Assembly: GCA_035304385.1 (NCBI GenBank)
Contig: DATGQD010000030.1
Location: 1 to 64,000, forward strand
Length of the DNA stretch: 64,000 nucleotides
Source of the DNA: ZC4RG29 sp035304385
Lineage (GTDB): Bacteria; Bacteroidota; Bacteroidia; Cytophagales; Cyclobacteriaceae
Direction of reading: 5' to 3'
Shown here: piece after piece, positions 51,362 through 59,744 of the stretch
Layout: every line of letters starts with the position of its first letter
Numbering within the stretch: position 1 is the stretch's first letter
Made by a program: the position numbers and the translations under genes
Notes under the pieces: generated by a model
Told to the model about the DNA's origin: nothing
The model's input: only the letters and a program-made list of their open reading frames with translations
The model's database searches: none

Positions 51362-52282
51362 ATGATCAACCTTCAGCCTGGTCCCTCACAGCTTTTTCAC
51401 TCGGTACGCGATCACGTGCGACAAGCGTTTAAACTGCGTATTCCGGAATTGATACCCTCAAGCGGCGAGGCTGGCGAACTCATTCAGCAGACGGCACGAC
51501 AATTGCGCGAGCTGCTCGCCATCCCTGATACGCACAAAATTTTTTTCCTTCCAGAAACGCGCCATTTCATGGATGCGAGCAAGCGACTCCTGGGCGATTC
51601 AAACGCTTCCTTGTTGAGCCACGAGATGTTATTGTCCGATGACATTGCCGCCCACAGCAATCGTCAACTTCTGGCTTTGCACCACACCGAGGAAGGTGGA
51701 ACATCCCTGCCTTCCGACCGATTGGCCCAATTGCACAACAACAATACCGATCGTCTCATGGCGCTGGATGTCTCGCTGGCGTGGCCATACGCCTCCCTCC
51801 CGCTGGAGACCGTTGACGCTGTGTACCTGGAATTTCATTTCGGATTCGGATTGCCCGCCGGGTTGAGCGCGGTCGTCGTCAACGAACGTTGGATGCAACG
51901 GCACGAAAATGAACAATCTTTGTACGGCCAGATACACCCATCGCTCAATCTCACCTGGGTGTCGGTGCTGGGCGGCGTGATCGACGACATGCTCAGCCGC
52001 GGAATCACAACCATACGCAGGGAAACGGAATACAAATCGGCCCTGCTCTATCATCTGCTCGACCAGCATCCGCTCCTTCAGCCGGTCGTCACCGAGAAAA
52101 GCGTTCGTGCACGGACCATAATTGCCGTCCGGACACCGGAAATCGACCTGGTGCAGGGTGAACTCAGAAGACATGCCATTTCGGCGGGTTTCACAGGAAA
52201 TTCCCTGGTATTTGCCAATTTCCCATCACATTCAAAGGAGCAATACGAGCGTCTCGCGGACGTCCTATCGGCAATCCGGTAA
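51362..52282 (+). CDS. SerC-like class V aminotransferase fold, PLP lysine missing
   Basis: A 306-residue protein resembling phosphoserine aminotransferase/class V enzymes but shorter (usual about 350-360). It opens with NLQPGPSQLFHSVRDHVRQA, as SerC does, and keeps the Asp in ALDVSLAWPY and the block GFGLPAGLSAVVVNERW. In the family the PLP-binding Lys comes just before this block (QKGFGLPAGL); here the position is Phe160 (HFGFGLPAGL). It therefore cannot form the normal internal aldimine. Its place next to serA suggests an origin in serine synthesis; its present role is unknown. No frameshift is visible. Confidence 0.75.
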   Translation: MINLQPGPSQLFHSVRDHVRQAFKLRIPELIPSSGEAGELIQQTARQLRELLAIPDTHKIFFLPETRHFMDASKRLLGDSNASLLSHEMLLSDDIAAHSNRQLLALHHTEEGGTSLPSDRLAQLHNNNTDRLMALDVSLAWPYASLPLETVDAVYLEFHFGFGLPAGLSAVVVNERWMQRHENEQSLYGQIHPSLNLTWVSVLGGVIDDMLSRGITTIRRETEYKSALLYHLLDQHPLLQPVVTEKSVRARTIIAVRTPEIDLVQGELRRHAISAGFTGNSLVFANFPSHSKEQYERLADVLSAIR

Positions 52283-52331
52283 TATATTAGGCCTGGCATT
52301 TTAAACCTTTTGGAAGCGGAAAGGTCTAACC

Positions 52332-52339
52332 TATATCTG
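52332..52339 (+). promoter_or_regulatory. Promoter of the ECF sigma gene
   Basis: TTG (52310-52312), a 19-nt spacer and TATATCTG (one mismatch), 13 nt before the GTG at 52353. Confidence 0.45.
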
Positions 52340-52352
52340 TGAATCGTACACT

Positions 52353-52892
52353 GTGGACGACGCTGCGCTTTTAGAAAAGATCCGTAATCCGGAGACCCGG
52401 AGTTACGGCTTTAATTTGCTGGTACGCGCCTATCAGCAGAGGGTGTATTGGCATGTCCGGAAAATGGTGATCGACCACGACGACGCCGACGATATTACGC
52501 AGGAAGTTTTTATTAAAGTCCATCGTAACATCGACAGCTTTCGTGAAGATGCCCGGCTGTTTACATGGATTTATCGCATTGCCACGAACGAGTGTCTTAA
52601 CTTTCTCCAACGCAAAAGGCGTCGCCTCTTTCTGCCGATAGCCGACGTGGAGGCCGAGCTGGCTGGCAAACTCGACGCCGCCGTCGGGCCGGATGGCGAC
52701 GAAATCCAACTCAAACTTCAAAAAGCACTACTAACGCTCCCTCCGCGACAACGCATGGTGTTCAACATGAAATATTTCGACGATATGACCTACGAGGATA
52801 TCGCAGAGATCACCAACACAAGCGTCGGCGCACTGAAAGCGAGCTACCACCATGCGGTTAAAAAAATTGAAGAATTTCTAGTCCGCCATTAA
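52353..52892 (+). CDS. ECF RNA polymerase sigma factor
   Basis: A 179-residue sigma-70 family factor of the extracytoplasmic-function group, starting at GTG. Region 2 is DDADDITQEVFIKVHRNIDSF with FTWIYRIATNECLNFLQRKRR; region 4 is LPPRQRMVFNMKYFDDMTYEDIAEITNTSVGALKASYHHA. It heads a three-gene unit with a membrane protein and a periplasmic protein, the usual setting for an anti-sigma and a sensor. Target promoters are unknown. Confidence 0.94.
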   Translation: MDDAALLEKIRNPETRSYGFNLLVRAYQQRVYWHVRKMVIDHDDADDITQEVFIKVHRNIDSFREDARLFTWIYRIATNECLNFLQRKRRRLFLPIADVEAELAGKLDAAVGPDGDEIQLKLQKALLTLPPRQRMVFNMKYFDDMTYEDIAEITNTSVGALKASYHHAVKKIEEFLVRH

Positions 52893-52927
52893 ACCCTAAG
52901 CGGCGAAACCTGTCAAAGCATACAGAA

Positions 52928-53356
52928 ATGAAAAAGCTCGAAGACATACCGAAAAAAAATATTTTCCAGGTTCCTGAAGGATACTTCGATGAACTGCCGG
53001 GACGTGTACAGGCGCGCATTTCCGCCGGTAACGTCAGCCGCGCTACCTCATGGTCGTGGACGACCGCCCTACGGTACGCGCTACCGTCGCTCGTTGCCGT
53101 GGCCTTGTTCGCCGGATGGTGGCTGAAGAACGATGCACCGGAAGAAGATGCCGAAGCAATACTTGCGTCAATAGAAACGGAGCAGCTGGCCGCCTACCTG
53201 GAAGAATATGAGCTCATCGGCGACGACCTTATTCTGTATGACGAGCTGACGGAAGAAGATGCCGCTGCAATTGAAGACGAAGTGTACGAGGCAACCTTCG
53301 ATGAAGAATACTTCGAGCAACTGTTAGAGGAATTCCCAGACACTGTAGAAGAGTGA
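52928..53356 (+). CDS. Single-pass membrane protein, candidate anti-sigma factor
   Basis: A 142-residue protein. The N-terminus (LEDIPKKNIFQVPEGYFDELP) matches a common Bacteroidota family found beside ECF sigma genes. One membrane helix (about 46-66, YALPSLVAVALFAGWWL) separates a cytoplasmic part of about 45 residues from a very acidic periplasmic tail (EEDAEAILASIETEQ...). It lies 35 bp after the sigma gene. The topology fits an anti-sigma factor, but the classical zinc anti-sigma motif is absent. Confidence 0.72.
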   Translation: MKKLEDIPKKNIFQVPEGYFDELPGRVQARISAGNVSRATSWSWTTALRYALPSLVAVALFAGWWLKNDAPEEDAEAILASIETEQLAAYLEEYELIGDDLILYDELTEEDAAAIEDEVYEATFDEEYFEQLLEEFPDTVEE

Positions 53357-53422
53357 ATACTTGTATAGCGCCGTTGGGCAGTAGTGCAAGTTGAATAATT
53401 GTGAAACTAAAGTATTAAAGAG

Positions 53423-53917
53423 ATGAAAAACGTGATGATCATAATCCTAATCGCGGGTACGGCGTTCTTCGCCGACGCGCAGCCGTCCAGGGACACGGTG
53501 CGGATGTTGAAGCCTGAAGTTTCTGCACGAATCCACGCGGCGCGCGCCGCCTACCTTACCGAGCGGTTGAAGCTCACTCCGGAAGAGGCCGAACGCTTCT
53601 GGCCGATCTATCGTGAATTTGCTGACAAGCGTCGGGACATCCGCAGACAGTACCGCGATGCCAGGAGAGCGGGTAAAGACGAAAAGGAACTCATCAACCT
53701 GGGTCTGGAAATCCGTCAGCAGGAACTTGACCTGGAAAAAGAATATTCCGGACGAATGCTGGAGGCCATCTCCGCAGACAAACTCGTACAGCTGCGCAAC
53801 GCCGAGCGGGAGTTTACCCGGATTGTACTCCGCCAGGTTCATCAGCGAAGACCGCAAATGGACCGCCGGCCGGACTTCCGCGAACGACATAAAGAAAGAA
53901 GACAGCAACGCCAATAA
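53423..53917 (+). CDS. Periplasmic helical protein, Spy/CpxP-like
   Basis: A 164-residue secreted protein (signal peptide ends FADAQ). The mature part is a long basic coiled helix. It has an LTPEEAERFWPIYREF motif like the LTxxQ motif of Spy, CpxP and metal-resistance sensors of the CnrX type, and a basic Arg/Gln-rich tail. Third gene of the ECF unit; probably senses or buffers periplasmic stress or metals (inference). A strong terminator follows. Confidence 0.75.
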   Translation: MKNVMIIILIAGTAFFADAQPSRDTVRMLKPEVSARIHAARAAYLTERLKLTPEEAERFWPIYREFADKRRDIRRQYRDARRAGKDEKELINLGLEIRQQELDLEKEYSGRMLEAISADKLVQLRNAEREFTRIVLRQVHQRRPQMDRRPDFRERHKERRQQRQ

Positions 53918-53929
53918 TCACACAACGAC

Positions 53930-53964
53930 AAAGGGGGATATCGATGAGGGATATCCCCCTTTTT
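53930..53964 (+). terminator. Terminator of the ECF sigma operon
   Basis: AAAGGGGGATATC pairs perfectly with GATATCCCCCTTT (53950-53962) around a 7-nt loop, ending in five T. Confidence 0.92.
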
Positions 53965-54098
53965 GTTCGTACACACGCGCCCGCCCTGGCAATTTCTCTG
54001 CTTCACCCTGGATCCGGTCTACCGGTGAGTAGCTACCCACAAAAGGCCTTTTGGACCTTATGCGCGGTTTCGATATTTTACCCTCTTATTTGAGTGAG

Positions 54099-55934
54099 AT
54101 GAATGTTTATAAGAGATTGTCGGCCTGCTATTTACCCCTCCTAATTTCAATTTTTACATTACCTCTGAATGCACAGGATTACCGCTGGCAGCAACGTGTG
54201 GAATACAAGATGGACGTTGCGCTGGACACCAGGACGCACATTCTCACCGGCACCCAACAATTGGTATATCACAACAATTCACCGGACACGCTCCGCACCG
54301 TATATTATCACCTTTACTTCAACGCCTTTCAACCGGGCAGCATGATGGATGTGCGCTCGCGCTACATCGTAGATCCCGATCCGAGGATTGGCGAGCGCAT
54401 TATGCGCTTGAAGCCGGATGAGATCGGCTACCAGAAAATCCGGTCGCTAAAGCAGGATGGCACCCCGCTGACGTTGCGGGAGCACGGCACACTGCTGGAA
54501 GTGCCCCTTGCCCATCCCCTGCTTCCCAAGACCAGCACGGTGCTTGACATGCAGTTCGAGGCACAGGTACCCGTTCAGATCCGAAGATCAGGACGCAATA
54601 GCAATGAGGGCATTGACTATTCGATGGCACAATGGTATCCGAAACTCGCGGAATACGACCACGCAGGCTGGCATCTCAATCAATACATAGCCCGTGAATT
54701 TCATGCGGTGTGGGGCGACTACCAGGTGAACATCACCCTGGATTCGCGGTACACGGTCGCAGGCACGGGTGTGCTTATAAATGCCGACTCTATCGGTCAC
54801 GGCTATCAATCGGGAAAAGCCATCAAACATAAGACCCCTACCCTTACCTGGCGCTTCCGGGCGAAGAACGTGCACGATTTTGTGTGGGCTGCCGACCCCG
54901 ATTACCGCCACCTTCGCCACCGTGTGCCCGGTGGACCGGAGCTTCACTTCTTTTATCAACCGAACGCGAAAACAAAGCACTGGGAAAGCCTTCCCGAAAT
55001 CACGGCGCGCTTTTTCCAGTTCATGCAAGACCACGTTGGACCCTATCCGTATGAGACCTACTCGGTAATACAGGGGGGTGACGGAGGTATGGAATATCCT
55101 ATGGCTACGCTTATTGTCGGCGAAGGCAGACCCGCCAGCACCATAAGTACCGTATTTCACGAGGTGGCCCACAGCTGGTTTCAGGGCGTGCTTGCCACGA
55201 ACGAAGCTGTCCATCACTGGCTTGACGAAGGCTTTGCGCAGTACTATCAAAACGAGGCAAAACGTGAACTCCTCGGCGAGGCGGATCCGCACGGCCGCGT
55301 GTATGAAGGGTATCGGATACTGGCCCGTGCAGGCAAGGAGGAGCCCATGGCACAATGGGCGGATTTTTTCACCACCAACGACGCTTACCGGGTGGCCGCT
55401 TACTTCAAAGGATGTATCCTGCTGGGCCACCTTCGGTATATTGTAGGTGAAGAGAACTTTGGAAAAGCCATGCGCGCCTATTACGCCACATGGAAGTTTC
55501 GGCATCCTGAGCCTGTCGACTTCATCCGCATCCTGGAGAAGACTTCAGGGATGCAGTTGAAATGGCACTTGAACCTATGGGTTGCGACCACAAAACAAAT
55601 CGACTATGCCGTCCAGGGCATCGAGGCTAATCCGGGTAAGTCCGTCATACGACTGACACGCAAGGGCGAGCTGCCCATGCCCATCGATCTTAAAGTCACT
55701 TACCGTGATGGTTCCGAGCAGATGGTTCACATCCCGCTCAACGAAACCGTAGCTGCGAAACCCGTAGCGCCGTCGTGGCAGGTGGCGGCAGTATGGGACT
55801 GGGTTAGCCCCAACTATTTCCTTGAGATAAACCATCCCGGAAAACAGGTTGCCCGGATCGACATCGATCCTTCCGGCGTGCTGGCCGATGTGATCCCTGA
55901 CGACAACGCGCTGATCGTGGCGGACGCCGAGTAA
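54099..55934 (+). CDS. M1 family metallopeptidase, secreted
   Basis: Zinc aminopeptidase-type enzyme, about 611 residues from the ATG at 54099 (signal peptide ends PLNAQ); the frame reaches to 54051 without a better start. The gluzincin site is HEVAH-18-E: His354, Glu355, His358, Glu377. The substrate motif GGMEYP precedes it. Predicted periplasmic or secreted aminopeptidase. The gene stands alone between the ECF operon and ligA. Confidence 0.92.
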   Translation: MNVYKRLSACYLPLLISIFTLPLNAQDYRWQQRVEYKMDVALDTRTHILTGTQQLVYHNNSPDTLRTVYYHLYFNAFQPGSMMDVRSRYIVDPDPRIGERIMRLKPDEIGYQKIRSLKQDGTPLTLREHGTLLEVPLAHPLLPKTSTVLDMQFEAQVPVQIRRSGRNSNEGIDYSMAQWYPKLAEYDHAGWHLNQYIAREFHAVWGDYQVNITLDSRYTVAGTGVLINADSIGHGYQSGKAIKHKTPTLTWRFRAKNVHDFVWAADPDYRHLRHRVPGGPELHFFYQPNAKTKHWESLPEITARFFQFMQDHVGPYPYETYSVIQGGDGGMEYPMATLIVGEGRPASTISTVFHEVAHSWFQGVLATNEAVHHWLDEGFAQYYQNEAKRELLGEADPHGRVYEGYRILARAGKEEPMAQWADFFTTNDAYRVAAYFKGCILLGHLRYIVGEENFGKAMRAYYATWKFRHPEPVDFIRILEKTSGMQLKWHLNLWVATTKQIDYAVQGIEANPGKSVIRLTRKGELPMPIDLKVTYRDGSEQMVHIPLNETVAAKPVAPSWQVAAVWDWVSPNYFLEINHPGKQVARIDIDPSGVLADVIPDDNALIVADAE

Positions 55935-55985
55935 CCAAACGCTTGTCACCTTTCCAAAATGTGGTTTTCGTTATAACTTAGAGCG

Positions 55986-55993
55986 TATATTTC
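55986..55993 (+). promoter_or_regulatory. Candidate -7 box of ligA
   Basis: TATATTTC (one mismatch to TAnnTTTG) ends 6 nt before the ATG at 56000; nearly leaderless. Confidence 0.35.
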
Positions 55994-55999
55994 ACAACG

Positions 56000-58012
56000 A
56001 TGACCGCTGAACAGGCTGCCCGGGAAATAAAGGAGCTCACCGAGACGATCAACAGGCACAACGAGTTATACTATCAGGAAAACCGGCCCGAAATCAGCGA
56101 CTACGAATTTGACCAGCTGCTGGCCCGCCTTATCGCGCTGGAGGAACAATTCCCGCAGTTCAAGAGCCCCGATTCTCCCACGCAACGCGTCGGGGGAACC
56201 ATCACCAAAGAGTTTGCCACGGTCTACCATCGCTATCCGATGCTCTCGCTGGGAAACACCTACAGCAGGCAGGAGTTGGAAGAATTTGACGGACGTGTTC
56301 AACGCGCGCTTGAAGGCGAACCCTACGAATACTTCTGCGAACTGAAGTTCGACGGCGTGTCGATCAGCCTGACGTATGAAGATGGACGGCTGGCACGCGG
56401 CGTAACGCGGGGCGACGGTGTTCGGGGCGATGATGTCACCGCCAACATAAGAACCGTTCGCAGCATCCCCCTTAGTGTCAAGGGGGATGTTCCTCCCTCA
56501 TTTGAAGTTCGCGGCGAAGTCTTCCTGCCGAGAAAAGTTTTTGAAGCCATCAACCGTGAGCGCGAAGACATTGGAGAAGAACGGTACGCTAACGCGCGCA
56601 ACACCGCCGCCGGAACGCTGAAGATGCAAGACTCGTCAGAAGTGGCACGACGCAAACTCGATTGCTACGTGTACTCCCTCCTCGGTGAAGACCTCGACGT
56701 GGAGAGCCACGAGGAGGGCATACGGTTCCTTGAGCAATGGGGCTTTAACGTGTCGCGCACCTATCGGAGGTGTACATCGCTGAAAGATGTGTTCGACTAC
56801 ATCGACGAATGGGAGACCAGGCGATTAACACTGCCGCTCGATACCGATGGTGTGGTGATCAAGATCAATAGCCTGAGCCAGCAGGAACGCCTCGGATTTA
56901 CCGCCAAGAGTCCGCGATGGGCCATCGCATACAAATACAAGCCAGAGAGCCAGAGTACCCGGCTCAAGAGTATTACCTACCAGGTCGGCAGAACCGGTGC
57001 CATCACACCTGTCGCCGAACTGGAGCCCATCTTTCTGTCGGGGACAACGGTAAAACGCGCATCGCTGCACAATGCCAACGAGATCGCGCGTCTTGACCTG
57101 CGCGTGGGCGACTACGTGTTCGTCGAAAAAGGTGGCGAGATCATTCCCAAGGTGACGGGCGTCGACCTGGACCGACGTCCTGCGGACGCGGAACCTGTCG
57201 TCTATATCGACAAGTGTCCTGAATGTGGTACACCGCTTGTGCGACAGGAGGGTGAAGCGGCACACTATTGCCCCAACACCACCGGATGTCCACCTCAGAT
57301 CACGGGGCGCATCGAACACTTCATTCAGCGACGGGCCATGGACATTGATTCGCTGGGCGAGCGCACGATATGGCAACTGTATCATATGGGCCTTGTAAAA
57401 AGCCCGGCCGACCTCTATGACCTGACCCGCGAGGACATTATGAAGCTGGAGGGGTTTAAGGAGTTATCGACACAAAACCTGTTGAAGGGCATTGAAGCTT
57501 CAAAGGCGGCGCCGTTCGCCAATGTGCTGTTCGCGTTGGGCATCCGTTATGTCGGCCAGACCGTGGCGGCCAAACTAGCGCGTCACTTCAAGAACATTGA
57601 CAACCTCTCAAACGCCAGCGTGGAAGAACTGCTGGCGGCTCCGGAGGTGGGTGAAAAGATCGCACAAAGCATCTGGTCATTTTTCAGGGATTCCAACAAT
57701 GTTCGTGAGATTGAACGCTTGAAAAAAGCGGGGCTTCAGTTTGCTATCGACGAGAAGACCGTCCAACAAGTCAGCAATAAATTGAATAATAAATCCTTTG
57801 TCATATCCGGCGTTTTTCAAAAGTACGGGCGCGATGAACTTAAAGAGCTGATCGTAAGCAATGGAGGCCGGGTGTTGTCGGCGGTATCGGGAAAACTCGA
57901 CTATCTGCTCGCCGGTGAGAACATGGGGCCCGCCAAACTGGAAAAAGCCCGCAAAAGTGGCGTTACCATTATCAGCGAAGCAGAGTTTGAGTCGCTCTTA
58001 AAGGGAAATTGA
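56000..58012 (+). CDS. ligA: NAD-dependent DNA ligase LigA
   Basis: Seals nicks during replication and repair. It is 670 residues with all domains in order: Ia, adenylation domain with the AMP-accepting Lys116 (CELKFDGVS), OB fold, four-cysteine zinc finger (CPECGTPL...YCPNTTGCP), helix-hairpin-helix repeats and a C-terminal BRCT domain (NNKSFVISGVF...). It is followed by the DUF6913 gene and dapA, a recurrent Bacteroidota order. Confidence 0.97.
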   Translation: MTAEQAAREIKELTETINRHNELYYQENRPEISDYEFDQLLARLIALEEQFPQFKSPDSPTQRVGGTITKEFATVYHRYPMLSLGNTYSRQELEEFDGRVQRALEGEPYEYFCELKFDGVSISLTYEDGRLARGVTRGDGVRGDDVTANIRTVRSIPLSVKGDVPPSFEVRGEVFLPRKVFEAINREREDIGEERYANARNTAAGTLKMQDSSEVARRKLDCYVYSLLGEDLDVESHEEGIRFLEQWGFNVSRTYRRCTSLKDVFDYIDEWETRRLTLPLDTDGVVIKINSLSQQERLGFTAKSPRWAIAYKYKPESQSTRLKSITYQVGRTGAITPVAELEPIFLSGTTVKRASLHNANEIARLDLRVGDYVFVEKGGEIIPKVTGVDLDRRPADAEPVVYIDKCPECGTPLVRQEGEAAHYCPNTTGCPPQITGRIEHFIQRRAMDIDSLGERTIWQLYHMGLVKSPADLYDLTREDIMKLEGFKELSTQNLLKGIEASKAAPFANVLFALGIRYVGQTVAAKLARHFKNIDNLSNASVEELLAAPEVGEKIAQSIWSFFRDSNNVREIERLKKAGLQFAIDEKTVQQVSNKLNNKSFVISGVFQKYGRDELKELIVSNGGRVLSAVSGKLDYLLAGENMGPAKLEKARKSGVTIISEAEFESLLKGN

Positions 58013-58024
58013 GTATACTTAGAG

Positions 58025-58528
58025 ATGTTTAACTTTCTGCGAACCAGTACCAACAGTCACTTGAGGAAGAATAAGTCTGTCCGCTCGTGTCTTCCGTACG
58101 CGCAGGCGCAAAAGGTGGGCATCCTTTTTACCGTCGAAGACAAGCAGAAGCACACGAACATCAAAGAGCTGGTAAAAAAACTGGAAAAGGACGGCAAAAC
58201 GGTGACGGTGCTGTGCTTTCTTCCTGACGACAAACAGAACTACGAATTTCTGTTTGATTTCTTTACGCGGAAAGATTTCAACCTGTGGGGCAACGTAACG
58301 TCGTCGCTGGCGCTGAAGTTTGCCAGCGTCGAGTTCGATTATCTTTTCTATCTTGACACCGATCCCAATCCGCTAATTCTTAATTTGCTGGCGCGATGCA
58401 AAGCAAAATGCCGGCTTGGTCGCTATTGGGAAACAGGTAAGCCGTTTTTCGAGTTTATGGTTGAAAGCAACGGCAGCACACACGAATTGATGGATAGTTT
58501 ATACAAATACACAACGCTATTGCGATAA
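58025..58528 (+). CDS. DUF6913 family protein
   Basis: A 167-residue cytoplasmic protein of unknown function, found in Bacteroidota between ligA and dapA. A Rossmann-like core is visible (KVGILFTVEDKQKHTNIKEL, TVTVLCFLPDDKQNYEF, YLFYLDTDPNPLILNLLARC). No catalytic residues are obvious. It starts 12 bp after ligA and ends 4 bp before dapA, so the three are cotranscribed. Confidence 0.85.
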   Translation: MFNFLRTSTNSHLRKNKSVRSCLPYAQAQKVGILFTVEDKQKHTNIKELVKKLEKDGKTVTVLCFLPDDKQNYEFLFDFFTRKDFNLWGNVTSSLALKFASVEFDYLFYLDTDPNPLILNLLARCKAKCRLGRYWETGKPFFEFMVESNGSTHELMDSLYKYTTLLR

Positions 58529-58532
58529 TCCG

Positions 58533-59417
58533 ATGAAAAACCTTGTCGGAACCGGAGTGGCTCTCGTCACGCCCTTTGATCAACACGGGGCGATAGACTA
58601 CAAAAGCCTGAAAAAACTGCTGCGTCACACGGCGAATGGCGGCGTCGATTACTATGTCGTGATGGGAACAACCGGCGAATCAGCCACGCTTTCCCGCGAT
58701 GAAAAAAATGAGGTGCTTCGTTTTGTGCTTGACAACAATCCACGGAAGCTGCCCATAGTGTTCGGCGTCGGAGGCAATGATACGCGTCATGTCCTCGAAG
58801 ATTTGCAGGCAACGGATTTTTCTGGTGTGGACGCCATTCTCTCGGTTTGCCCCTACTATAACAAACCCTCGCAGGAGGGCGTCGTTCAGCATTTCCTGGC
58901 AGTTGCCGAAGCTGCGCCGGTCCCGCTGATCATTTACAACATCCCGGGCCGCACAGGCACCAATATTACCGCGGAAACGATGCTAAGGCTTGCCGGCCAT
59001 CCGAGAATCGCGGCCGTAAAAGAGGCGTCAGGCAACCTGGAACAGTGCATGCGAATCGCCCACGGTAAACCAAAGGATTTCCTGCTGCTTTCGGGCGATG
59101 ACATGATGACGGTGCCCCTGTACAGCATCGGTGCGCGCGGGGTGATCTCCGTACTGGCGAATGCCTTTCCACGTGCTTTTGCCCGGATGAAGAAATATGC
59201 GTTGGAGGGCCAGTTTGCAAAGGCAAGCCGTGAAAAATTCCGCCTCCTGGAGCTTAATCCGCTGATGTATGCCGAAGGGAATCCGACGGGCGTAAAGCAG
59301 CTGCTTTCAGAAATGGGGATTTGCGGACCCTATACCCGCCTTCCGATGACCCCTGCATCTGAAACACTACGCGAAAAAATTGCAGAGGCCTACACAAGAT
59401 CAAAAGGAAAGGGATAG
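58533..59417 (+). CDS. dapA: 4-hydroxy-tetrahydrodipicolinate synthase DapA
   Basis: Condenses pyruvate with aspartate semialdehyde for lysine and DAP synthesis. It is 294 residues, a TIM barrel with the Schiff-base lysine Lys163 (AAVKEASGN) and Tyr135 (IIYNIPGRTG), plus GTTGES near the N-terminus. Cytoplasmic. It ends an operon with ligA and the DUF6913 gene; a hairpin spans its stop codon. Confidence 0.97.
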   Translation: MKNLVGTGVALVTPFDQHGAIDYKSLKKLLRHTANGGVDYYVVMGTTGESATLSRDEKNEVLRFVLDNNPRKLPIVFGVGGNDTRHVLEDLQATDFSGVDAILSVCPYYNKPSQEGVVQHFLAVAEAAPVPLIIYNIPGRTGTNITAETMLRLAGHPRIAAVKEASGNLEQCMRIAHGKPKDFLLLSGDDMMTVPLYSIGARGVISVLANAFPRAFARMKKYALEGQFAKASREKFRLLELNPLMYAEGNPTGVKQLLSEMGICGPYTRLPMTPASETLREKIAEAYTRSKGKG

Positions 59418-59432
59418 CTGAAAAGCTATCCC
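59411..59432 (+). terminator. Hairpin at the end of dapA
   Basis: GGGATAGCT and AGCTATCCC pair around GAAA and include the stop codon. The T-run is weak (CTCC...TTTATC), so termination may be partial. Confidence 0.5.
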
Positions 59433-59478
59433 CTCCAAATATCTTTATCTCAAACTCAAAATCTCGATAAGCGCGCAA

Positions 59479-59658
59479 TTAGCTGGCCTTGTTCTTCAAT
59501 TCCTGGACCTCTGCCCGGATACTTTGGGCGATAGTCTTCAGTTCCTGCATGCCTTTTCTAACGCGGGTACCGGCAGCACTGTTGCCCTTGTTGTAGAACT
59601 TATCAATGTCACTTTCCAGTGAAGCTATGAGATCTTTGAGTTCCTGAAATTTTTGCAT
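59479..59658 (-). CDS. Histone H1-like protein (59 aa)
   Basis: A 59-residue minus-strand gene beginning MQKFQELKDLIASLESDIDK and continuing with FYNKGNSAAGTRVRKGMQEL, then a Lys/Glu-rich end (VQELKNKAS). This matches the short histone H1-like (Hc1-type) proteins common in Bacteroidota, thought to bind DNA non-specifically. It fills most of the gap between dapA and the next gene. Confidence 0.88.
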   Translation of the reverse strand: MQKFQELKDLIASLESDIDKFYNKGNSAAGTRVRKGMQELKTIAQSIRAEVQELKNKAS

Positions 59659-59744
59659 TGCCTTAAGAATTTAAGATGAAAATTTAAGTTTCTTCTGCCA
59701 ATTTAAAGAAAAACCCAAAAATTCAACCGTTTTAGGCACTTTTT

